Below, one piece after another: positions 53,207 to 60,655 of a stretch of DNA of 64,000 nucleotides. Within the stretch, counting starts at the first letter, position 1. The number at the start of each line of letters is the position of its first letter. Below the pieces are notes generated by a model. It was given only the letters and a program-made list of their open reading frames with translations, ran no database searches and was not told the origin of the DNA. Origin of the DNA: Alicyclobacillus fastidiosus (GTDB lineage: Bacteria; Bacillota; Bacilli; Alicyclobacillales; Alicyclobacillaceae); the NCBI RefSeq assembly GCF_026651875.1, contig NZ_CP104068.1:1-64000 (forward strand), in the 5' to 3' direction. The position numbers and the translations under genes were made by a program.

Positions 53207-53537
53207 GAGGGAGTATCGTATCCCAAAACACATTGAACAACGCATGAGGCTTCTAGGGCTCGATACACGAGGCATGATAGTGGTCGGAAGCCTCTCTGTG
53301 ATTTCGCTAGTGATTCTACTCGTCAGTCCACATCATCATATCAAGAGTTTGTTTATCGAATTTATCATACTGGCCGCTATTCCAATGGGGGCATGGGTCT
53401 TTTTTTCAGATGAACGATTTGCCGAAAGTGTCTTTTTGAGCGCTTTTTATGCCAAGCACAAAGCTGTATTACGTTGGGAGAGTGAACCGAATGCTATCCT
53501 TGAAAACATCCAAAAGAGCAACAGGAAGAAACAATAA
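53196..53537 (+). CDS. PrgI-family membrane protein
   Basis: A 113-aa protein with the PrgI layout: YRIPKHIEQRMRLLGLDTRG, two membrane helices (MIVVGSLSVISLVILLVS; LFIEFIILAAIPMGAWVFF), and a basic C-terminus (NIQKSNRKKQ). TTG start with GGAGGG seven bases upstream. Known Gram-positive T4SSs place it just before VirB4. The frame after its TAA is the same frame as VirB4 and stays open. Confidence 0.82.
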   Translation: MEDKREYRIPKHIEQRMRLLGLDTRGMIVVGSLSVISLVILLVSPHHHIKSLFIEFIILAAIPMGAWVFFSDERFAESVFLSAFYAKHKAVLRWESEPNAILENIQKSNRKKQ

Positions 53538-53651
53538 AAAACTCCGAAAACAACATCTTCATTTGCGGAAATTTTTCCGCTGAAAACTATTGAGCACAAT
53601 TATTTTGTACGTAAAGATGGTCGTTACTGTGCCATCTTTAGCGTTACACCG

Positions 53652-55949
53652 GTGAATATGTCCTTACTTGAAACCGGAGAAGCACACATTGTCGTTGAGG
53701 CATTACAAGAAGCCCTCAATGCGGCCCCAGAACGACTACAGATTCTCGTGTCCAGTGAACGTTTGAACCTTGACGACTATTTAGAGTATCTACAAAAGTA
53801 TATCGTCGAAGCCACAGACGCAAACCAAATTGAGCGTTTGGAATCCTTAATCACGGAGATCAAAAAACGCTCCGTTGGTAACGAAAAAGTTTTAAAATTT
53901 TATCTCGTGCTACAAAGTCAATTTGAAAAAGAATCGCCAGCTTTGGCGGAACTGGCCGACCTAGAAAAACAGATCCAAGATGCTTTGTCTCGCGAGTCTC
54001 TGTATACCGAACGACTCAATAAGTACCAAATCATGAGTTTGTTTTATCAGAAGCTGCATCCTAACACATCGATGTATGAGGAATTACCGAGGGACGCTGT
54101 GATATCGCATTTGTACCCATCACTGATCGATACGAAGACCAGTCCCTTTTACTGTATTCTTGATGAAACATACCAAAAGAGCTTTACCATACAATCATTT
54201 GCTACGAAGGCGTCACAGGCAGGGTGGTTAACGCCAGTCTTTGATATGCCGTTGGATTTAGATGTGAGCCTAACCCTCGTTGCTACTGACAAAGAAGAAG
54301 TCCTAAAAGCATATAACAGATCCATTCGTAACATTCGCTTCAGTCAAAAGGATGCGAAGAAGGACGCTGCTGAACAAAAGCGATTGGAAAGAAAACAAGA
54401 AGATGCAGACTATATCATTGACCTTCTGACGAACGAGAATGAAACCTTATACCGCGTAACAACAGTGATTACCGTTCGGGCGAATTCGTTGGAGGAATTG
54501 CGGAATGCTGAAAAAACGTTACGTACACGGATAAGCTCAAAGAAAATGTCTTCACGTCCCTTAAACCGTTGGGTATTTGAACCGCTTTGGTACTCACTGC
54601 CCCTATGCTACAAAGGAGCGTTAGAGAGCCGAATTTATTACAATTTACCTGCCGAGAGCATTGCAAGTATGCAACCCTTCAATTCCAGTACACTTGCAGC
54701 CAAAGATGGTTTTGTATTTGGCCAGAATGAACAGTCACATGACCTGGTCATCTTCGGGAAATTAGATCGAGAGGTATACCCTCATATGATCGTCCTTGGT
54801 GAAACGGGTAGTGGGAAGTCTTATTTTTTGGCGTACCAGGTGTTACGTAGGCTGGATCAGGGCGAACTAGTACTTGATCTCGACCCTGAACGTGAACGCA
54901 AATTTATCCCTGGGAACCATATATATTTCGGCTTGAACCATAACAATACGATTAATCCGTTTCATATTCGCTCGACAGTCGTGGATTCGGAAAACGAAAG
55001 TGACGAATCAAATACACCGGGGGATTACCTTCGTTTAAAGATCGGTAATCTGCTGACGTTCTTCTCCTGGATCTACCCCAATATCACACCTTTAGAAACT
55101 GCCGCTTTGCAAAAGGCAATCATTCAAGCCTACGGTAAGAAGGGTCTTGATTTTAATTCTACGTCGTTGCCGCCCGAAGGGAAGGATCAGTTTCCTACGC
55201 TGTCTGACGTCATCAAAGAGCTAGACGGGATAGATTCCACGAAAGACATGGTCGTAGCTCTCAGTCCGTTTTACGGTGAAGGAATTTATGCAAGGATGTT
55301 TGATGGACAAACTAACTGGTCTTTCTCGTCTACCAAAGAGGTCCATAATGGGGACTCCATTGAAACCGTCGAACATCTATATCCTTACACACGATTGGAT
55401 ATTCGTGATTTGTACGACAACAAATCGCCGGCATTGGTACCGCTGATGGATTTGCTGGTTCACGACATTTGGGAGTTTGTAAAGAGCCACCCAACCGTCA
55501 CAAAGAATATTTTTATCGATGAACAGCACATCTTATCTGACCCACGAAATCCTCAGAGTCTGGATTTCATTTATCAAATGGTCAAGCGTGGACGGAAATA
55601 TCTTGCTTACCAGATTGGCGCTACACAGAACGTGGGTGACTATCTTCGTACGTCAAAAGACCTTCCTGAACCGCCAGGAAAGGCCATTATCACAAACAGT
55701 GGCGTTAAGTTCCTTATGCGAATGAACAAGGCCGAAATTCAGCAGATTTCCGAGTTTGTGCCACTCTCTTCACGTGAGAAGAAGTTGTTAGAGGGCGGGA
55801 AGCGACCTGAATTGTCGAGGGGTAAAGGGATCGTCATCATCGGTGGTCAACACGCGGAACTACGTACTTTCATGACACCAGCCGAAATGAAGCTCTATCG
55901 TCCAAATGAGTATAAATTGCTTTATGAGAATGAAGAGGGGGTCGTATGA
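53652..55949 (+). CDS. VirB4-family T4SS ATPase
   Basis: Energises DNA transfer. Walker A VLGETGSGKSYFLAY near residue 380, Walker B KNIFIDEQHIL near residue 625, and a preceding LVLDLDPERERKF. From GTG 53652 it has 765 aa. The reading frame extends upstream in phase to the PrgI stop and encodes sequence typical of VirB4 N-termini (FPLKTIEHNYFVRKDGRYC, then AIFSVTPVNM). Thus the true start is probably upstream, although no ATG/GTG/TTG exists there. Candidates are CTG/ATT codons near 53570-53585, or stop readthrough from PrgI. Confidence 0.9.
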   Translation: MNMSLLETGEAHIVVEALQEALNAAPERLQILVSSERLNLDDYLEYLQKYIVEATDANQIERLESLITEIKKRSVGNEKVLKFYLVLQSQFEKESPALAELADLEKQIQDALSRESLYTERLNKYQIMSLFYQKLHPNTSMYEELPRDAVISHLYPSLIDTKTSPFYCILDETYQKSFTIQSFATKASQAGWLTPVFDMPLDLDVSLTLVATDKEEVLKAYNRSIRNIRFSQKDAKKDAAEQKRLERKQEDADYIIDLLTNENETLYRVTTVITVRANSLEELRNAEKTLRTRISSKKMSSRPLNRWVFEPLWYSLPLCYKGALESRIYYNLPAESIASMQPFNSSTLAAKDGFVFGQNEQSHDLVIFGKLDREVYPHMIVLGETGSGKSYFLAYQVLRRLDQGELVLDLDPERERKFIPGNHIYFGLNHNNTINPFHIRSTVVDSENESDESNTPGDYLRLKIGNLLTFFSWIYPNITPLETAALQKAIIQAYGKKGLDFNSTSLPPEGKDQFPTLSDVIKELDGIDSTKDMVVALSPFYGEGIYARMFDGQTNWSFSSTKEVHNGDSIETVEHLYPYTRLDIRDLYDNKSPALVPLMDLLVHDIWEFVKSHPTVTKNIFIDEQHILSDPRNPQSLDFIYQMVKRGRKYLAYQIGATQNVGDYLRTSKDLPEPPGKAIITNSGVKFLMRMNKAEIQQISEFVPLSSREKKLLEGGKRPELSRGKGIVIIGGQHAELRTFMTPAEMKLYRPNEYKLLYENEEGVV

Positions 55950-56899
55950 CCCTCTTCGCGAGATTCGGTAAGTATGGATTCTTGGCCCTAGTAGTGATTC
56001 CGTTTTTCGCCATAGTCGTAGTGCTCGGGGCCTTTTTTAATCTGACACCAGCTGCTCCGAAAGCTACGCTACAAGAATATGAAACCATATCAGAACAAAC
56101 ATTTAATCAAATCAACTGGGCAGATCCGTTTATTCTCGACTACTTTCGGTATGAGAATACATTCGATAATTTAACACCGGCTCAAATTCAAAATACGGTA
56201 AACCTGTTCTACAGGATTGAAACGGTTTGTAGTTCGAATGGGCATGAGGGTACAAGTTGTCATACTATCAAAGTACCTGTGACGCTTCATGACGTCATGA
56301 TGAGCTTAGGCTATTCCGAGGATCAATATGAGACTGCCCTTCAACTTGAAGCGGTTGTAGAAGCTCAATTGCCTTCCCTTGGGATTGGTCCTGGTTCCGG
56401 CTCAGGTCCGCTTAAACCGATAAGCGTGAAGCAACTGGCTTATCAACCTGTAAATGCTCAATTGCTTTACGAATATGTTCATGAGCGTGGTTCTATTTTT
56501 ACGTTGTCTGATATCCAGACAATAATTTCAGCTGCTCAGAAGTATGATGTCAGTGCAGTGCTTTTAGTTGCAATTACAGGCCAGGAATTGAGTTTTATTC
56601 CTGCCAGCGAACCGGATGCTAGTGAAATGGAAGAGAACCCTTTTGATGTAGAGGCTCCAGGCTCAGGTGGGCCAGGGAACTGGTCGACATTCCACGTATC
56701 TCTTCAATATAGTTCAGATATTGCAGCTGGTACGGTTCACAACAAATTGATATTTCCGCCACCAGCAGGAGAGAGTCCGATTCAATGGATGGATGACCCT
56801 ACGAACCCTTACGGAGCATATGCTCAAGATACAAATTGGTGGGTAGGGGTCTCAGATTTCTTTCAATCCATTACCTATTTTCTACAGGATGCAAAGTAA
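55946..56899 (+). CDS. T4SS-associated protein with lytic-transglycosylase-like domain
   Basis: A 317-aa protein overlapping VirB4 by four bases. One N-terminal membrane helix (FLALVVIPFFAIVVVLGAF); middle region with two cysteines (TVCSSNGHEGTSCHT) possibly disulfide-bonded; C-terminal segment DIQTIISAAQKYDVSAVLLV with AITGQELSF, where the Glu resembles the catalytic Glu of SLT/VirB1-type muramidases, followed by ENPFDVEAPG. Probably opens peptidoglycan for the transfer channel. Followed by an AGGCCGC / GCGGCCT hairpin. Confidence 0.65.
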   Translation: MTLFARFGKYGFLALVVIPFFAIVVVLGAFFNLTPAAPKATLQEYETISEQTFNQINWADPFILDYFRYENTFDNLTPAQIQNTVNLFYRIETVCSSNGHEGTSCHTIKVPVTLHDVMMSLGYSEDQYETALQLEAVVEAQLPSLGIGPGSGSGPLKPISVKQLAYQPVNAQLLYEYVHERGSIFTLSDIQTIISAAQKYDVSAVLLVAITGQELSFIPASEPDASEMEENPFDVEAPGSGGPGNWSTFHVSLQYSSDIAAGTVHNKLIFPPPAGESPIQWMDDPTNPYGAYAQDTNWWVGVSDFFQSITYFLQDAK

Positions 56900-57025
56900 G
56901 CAAAGGCCGCGAACATTGCGGCCTGTTCGCGCCATATCAAGAAAAATTACTATCATAAAATATTATTTAATATTGCATGATTGTTCCACCTGGTATAAAA
57001 TTATGGGTATACAGGAGGTTGAATC

Positions 57026-57343
57026 ATGCCTGACCAAATCATGCCTTATCCGGATGACGTACTCTCGCACCTTATGGGGAATTTTTCGTTACCGCATTGG
57101 ACCATTTTGGATCTTCTGGACAAAGCGAGTCGCGGAGAATTGGAAGATTACGAGGGAGCACAATTATCGCTTACGGATTTACACGACTATATCAAATTGA
57201 GTCAACAAAACTTCCGCGCACAGGTCGCTTTACTTCAGGGAGCAAATGCAATTGCATTGGTCACTGGTGTTACGGACCAGCGTTCGAAAAATGTTGTACT
57301 GACCGACAATGGACGCAGAATGCTCGAATTGAGGGGGAACTAA
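57026..57343 (+). CDS. tubR: TubR-like winged-helix partition adaptor
   Basis: A 105-aa winged-helix protein (PHWTILDLLDKASRGELEDY, LSLTDLHDYIKLSQQNFRAQ, and the wing RSKNVVLTDNGRRML). It lies two bases before TubZ. TubR binds centromere repeats, represses its own operon and links them to TubZ. AGGAGG precedes the ATG; a TATAAA box sits near 56991, and the motif ATCATAAAATAT at 56952 is a candidate binding site. Confidence 0.75.
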   Translation: MPDQIMPYPDDVLSHLMGNFSLPHWTILDLLDKASRGELEDYEGAQLSLTDLHDYIKLSQQNFRAQVALLQGANAIALVTGVTDQRSKNVVLTDNGRRMLELRGN

Positions 57344-57344
57344 G

Positions 57345-58541
57345 ATGTTGCGGTTTGGTTTTATCGGATTTGGACAATACGGCGGTCGTCAGGTCGATGC
57401 AATTTTGGCACTTCAACACAATAACAACTACGTCGGTATGGCGGTAAATACGGCCGTTAATGATCTTGAGGCTCTATCCAACGTGCCAGAGGGGTATCGC
57501 TTGCAACTCAAAGGCAATAGCTTTGGGGCTGGCCGCACACCACAGTTGGGATTGGATGCATTTTTGGAAAACGGTCCGGAATTTGTTGAGATGGCACAAA
57601 CCATCACCAAGGATTCCGATTTCATTTGGGCGGTTGCAGGTCTTGGGGGAGGAACAGGAACTGGTGCACTTCAAGGCTTTCTCCAACACGGTACATCCCT
57701 CTTTGACCAGCCGATTGGTCTCATCGTGACACTTCCTCGTGACGACGATGGAGCAGTTCAGAAGGCAAATGCAATGGGAGTATTGAGTCACATTCAGCAG
57801 GCTGTAGAGGAACAACGTATCGGTGCTGTCATCATTGTGGACAACGACCGGTTTTACAGACAGTTTGCAGAGGAGAAGAGGCCAGGTGACTGGCGTGATC
57901 ATAGTAATCAGTTACTGGCCGAGACGTTGCACAAGATTAACCAGATAAGCTCCAGTGTGGGACAAAGTAACTTTGACCGCACCGACCTTCTGAAGGTATT
58001 GTCGTCCAGTGGATGTCTCGCCATTGGTAGTGCAGCGATTCATGATCTTGACCAGGATAGTGTGTATCAGGTGATTCGGAATTCCTTAAGCAAAGGCTTT
58101 TTTGCAAATGGATATCGGTTGAGCGAAGGCGATATTTACGCGGTATGCTTTACTCTCAATGAACAAGGTGCAAAAATCCGTCAGTCTTCTTACGAACAGC
58201 ATTTTGTGTCTCACTTGAAGACCTTGATTCCAGATGCTACAGATAGCTTCTTTGGATATTACAGTAATCATCAGAATCACGTGCTATCTATTGTTAGTGG
58301 CCTCGGACTTCCGGATCGTGTTTTCGGATTCAAAGACCAACTGCCCACACACGAGACGCGCACAATCAGGAAGTTTGAGGCTCCACCGGTTGCAATGATG
58401 AACACCAATAATCCGCTTCTACGAAACAAACTACGTCCGACGGGACAAGAAGCAGATAACCCGCTGTTGAGACGCACTGCAAAAAGTGAGGTTGCGGCTA
58501 CAAAGACATCGGATAATCCATTGCTGAGAAAACGGCACTAA
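57345..58541 (+). CDS. tubZ: tubulin/FtsZ-like partition GTPase with NPLLR-repeat tail
   Basis: A 398-aa GTPase that forms treadmilling filaments for plasmid segregation. Tubulin signature GLGGGTGTGA near residue 105; N-terminal strand LRFGFIGFGQYGGRQ; VIIVDNDRF around residue 165. The C-terminal ~50 residues contain three copies of a basic motif: NNPLLRNK, DNPLLRRT and DNPLLRKRH. The same motif occurs once in the first CpaE-like pilus protein (ENPLLKRR). The gene directly follows the T4SS genes, so it might serve transfer as well as segregation. Confidence 0.85.
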   Translation: MLRFGFIGFGQYGGRQVDAILALQHNNNYVGMAVNTAVNDLEALSNVPEGYRLQLKGNSFGAGRTPQLGLDAFLENGPEFVEMAQTITKDSDFIWAVAGLGGGTGTGALQGFLQHGTSLFDQPIGLIVTLPRDDDGAVQKANAMGVLSHIQQAVEEQRIGAVIIVDNDRFYRQFAEEKRPGDWRDHSNQLLAETLHKINQISSSVGQSNFDRTDLLKVLSSSGCLAIGSAAIHDLDQDSVYQVIRNSLSKGFFANGYRLSEGDIYAVCFTLNEQGAKIRQSSYEQHFVSHLKTLIPDATDSFFGYYSNHQNHVLSIVSGLGLPDRVFGFKDQLPTHETRTIRKFEAPPVAMMNTNNPLLRNKLRPTGQEADNPLLRRTAKSEVAATKTSDNPLLRKRH

Positions 58542-58607
58542 TTAAAATGCTGGTGTGGTACCCGTCTTTGTATCACACCAGTCTCCCTATAAGGAGGCGG
58601 TTTACAT

Positions 58608-58793
58608 ATGCGTTTCTTATTCCGGAACACGTTCCGTTTAGCGCGACTCATACTACTTCCGATGCTTATAGTGATTTCTGTGTCTCACTCACATGATTGG
58701 TTGTCACCAACGGTCGCCGTCTTAGGACTCACATGGTGTTATACCTTGCTTAGAATGATAGGGGATATTCAAAAGGCGATTCGTGGGTGGTAA
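58608..58793 (+). CDS. small two-helix membrane protein
   Basis: A 61-aa protein with two hydrophobic segments (LARLILLPMLIVISVS; WLSPTVAVLGLTWCYTLL) and basic ends. AAGGAGG precedes the ATG. It is preceded by a GGTGTGGTAC / GTATCACACC hairpin at about 58551-58581 and followed 19 bases later by the Mrr-like nuclease; the two may act together at the membrane. Not recognised. Confidence 0.6.
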   Translation: MRFLFRNTFRLARLILLPMLIVISVSHSHDWLSPTVAVLGLTWCYTLLRMIGDIQKAIRGW

Positions 58794-58811
58794 AACCCTT
58801 GGAGGATTGAA

Positions 58812-59432
58812 ATGGCCAGAAAACGTAATAAAAAGGCAGATATTATCTCACTAATACCCTCTCTTGTTATGCTTCTTGTGGCTATGTGGTGGTTTAAAGA
58901 GAAACTACACGTGCCCATCTCACCACTTGTATTTTTCGTGATAGGAATTGTATTTGTCTTTGTGTTGATTTCGGCAATCCTATTACCGAACTCATCCAGA
59001 CGCAGATTTAAAACTCAACCGCAAATGAACGAGATCGACCGCATGACCGGTGAGGACTTTGAGGATGCTCTAAAGTACACTCTTTCAAAAAAGGGGTGGA
59101 GGATTGATACCACCAAAAAAACAGGGGACTTTGGTGCTGATTTAATTGGCCGTGATCCAATGGGAAAGAAGGTAGTTATCCAGGCCAAGCGTTGGAAATC
59201 CAAAGTGGGTGTAGATGGTGTGAACCAGGTTATAGCCGCAAGAGCGTACTATCAGGCAGACCGCGCACTTGTAGTTACAAATCAGTATCTGACGAAAGCG
59301 GCATATGAGCTCGCGCAACGTACCGGTGTAGAAGTATGGTCACGTAAAAGGCTGTCTGCCGAAATCCGCGTCAATAAAACAGCCCCCAGAGTCAGCGCTC
59401 AGACCACGATAACTCGCGGCCCCTCACAATAA
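58812..59432 (+). CDS. membrane-anchored Mrr-like restriction endonuclease domain protein
   Basis: A 206-aa protein. Two N-terminal membrane helices (ISLIPSLVMLLVAMWWF; LVFFVIGIVFVFVLISAIL), then a PD-(D/E)xK nuclease fold of Mrr_cat type: TGEDFEDALKYTLSKKGW, catalytic Asp in TGDFGADLIG, and the E/QxK site in VVIQAKRWKSKVG. Family members cleave modified or foreign DNA. Membrane anchoring places the nuclease where DNA enters, suggesting entry exclusion or surface defence. Followed by a hairpin terminator. Confidence 0.82.
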   Translation: MARKRNKKADIISLIPSLVMLLVAMWWFKEKLHVPISPLVFFVIGIVFVFVLISAILLPNSSRRRFKTQPQMNEIDRMTGEDFEDALKYTLSKKGWRIDTTKKTGDFGADLIGRDPMGKKVVIQAKRWKSKVGVDGVNQVIAARAYYQADRALVVTNQYLTKAAYELAQRTGVEVWSRKRLSAEIRVNKTAPRVSAQTTITRGPSQ

Positions 59433-59435
59433 ACA

Positions 59436-59470
59436 TCGGTGAGTAGGGTTTGTGTAACCCGACTCACCGA
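59436..59470. terminator. hairpin terminator between convergent genes
   Basis: Stem CGGTGAGT-GGGTT / AACCC-ACTCACCG with a five-base loop; can serve both directions. Confidence 0.7.
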
Positions 59471-59485
59471 CTCAAACTCTTTATG

Positions 59486-59731
59486 TTAACGTGCTAAACG
59501 GAGTTTTGTTTTATCCTCAAGAATGATTCCAAGTTTATGAAGTCCCAAACGTTCACTTGCTTCTTCTGTAGCTTCTGGAGACATGCCGCAAAACTGCTGA
59601 ATCTCGACAATTGACGCGGGATTTCCAAGGGCCTGTAGAGCGATGTAGACTGCTAATGATGGAGCCCCGCATTGTTGTATAATGTCTTGTACATCTTCCG
59701 TATCTAAAAAAATCTGCGGTTCGATAGTCAT
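59486..59731 (-). CDS. small winged-helix-like protein, paralogue 3 of 3
   Basis: An 81-aa protein very similar to the one at 11528 (-): AVYIALQALGNPASIVEIQQ, then FCGMSPEATEEASERLGLHK and LGI. It begins TIEPQIFLDTEDV, matching PIIMIDSEDA in paralogue 1. No structured 185-nt element precedes this copy. Three copies on one plasmid suggest a lineage-specific regulator family. Confidence 0.65.
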   Translation of the reverse strand: MTIEPQIFLDTEDVQDIIQQCGAPSLAVYIALQALGNPASIVEIQQFCGMSPEATEEASERLGLHKLGIILEDKTKLRLAR

Positions 59732-59805
59732 TTTCTTACCCCACGCTCTCTGTTTAATTTCTCGTTCCGAAGACGTTTCTACATATGGTGCCTATCTATT
59801 ACCCG

Positions 59806-60411
59806 TTAAATCTGTTTATAAAACATCTCTTTGGTCTCTTCCGTCATATTCGGATCAAAGGTCTCTATTGTCTTTTTCAACTGAGAACCCAAGAGACACT
59901 TCGCAACTCGCCATGCATCTGTTGCGGTGTCCGTGTACTGCGTAACATGTGAGCACCAGCTTTTCCAAATGAACAATCTGCCTGCTAATGGACCGTTTTG
60001 ACCATTGAGTAAGTCAATGCCCCGGTTACACCACTCATTACATAAAGTGTAATTTCGTTTATAGAACGCAATCCGCGCAAACTCCTCGCAAAGTTCGGCA
60101 TGATTTAAGTACATTTTGTGGTTTAGATAAAAGGATTGAACCTCTTCGAAAAGTTCTTGCGCCTTTTCAAACTGGAGTTTGTCGAGCCAAAGTACGCCTA
60201 TATTGTGCAGAGTTAATATGTAACGATAGTGCTGTTTTTGGACTGCGAATAGGGCACATGCTTGCTCCAAATGACTAATGGCTTCCGTCCACCTGTCTAG
60301 GTGCCTACAACATGCACCTACTCCTTGATGGGCTCGCGCTCTTGTTAACTCTGTGATGTCTCTTACTTCGAGCGCATTCGCAAATTGGTCTAGAGCCTCT
60401 TCATATCTCAT
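59806..60411 (-). pseudogene. RRNPP-type regulator, C-terminal TPR part (split by IS110)
   Basis: About 200 codons of tetratricopeptide repeats (EEALDQFANALEVRDI, WTEAISHLEQACALFAVQKQ, FEKAQELFEEVQSF). No HTH and no ribosome site at its apparent start. Removing the IS joins it in frame to the N-terminal part at 61938-62513: SLGSSLM runs on into RYEEALDQF. Reconstructed length is about 390 aa, normal for PlcR/NprR/Rap-like regulators whose TPR domain binds a peptide. Confidence 0.8.
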
Positions 60412-60655
60412 AAGACCCCCATGCCGCCTGGCGGCACCACAATCTATGAAAATGTAGATCCGTGATCTACTATGTCGCTAGACAGCCACACGGAGCTCGT
60501 CGCCCCCTGGTACCACGAGTCCGTGCATAAGACGGAGTTGGCGACTTGGAGCACCACGATTTGTCGCTCCCGCTGTCGGGAAGCACGTACGGTAGAATTC
60601 CTATCGCATCGGTCGCCACGTGGCTGTACTTCTTTGGGTGAGGAGTGGCAGCATT
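60412..60655 (+). ncRNA. putative bridge-RNA region of the IS110-type element
   Basis: Non-coding segment ahead of the transposase with paired blocks such as GCCGCC / GGCGGC, TAGATC / GATCTA, and GGAGCACCACGA near internal loops. IS110-group elements are known to express a bridge RNA from this end with target- and donor-binding loops. I could not assign the loops with confidence. Confidence 0.4.
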
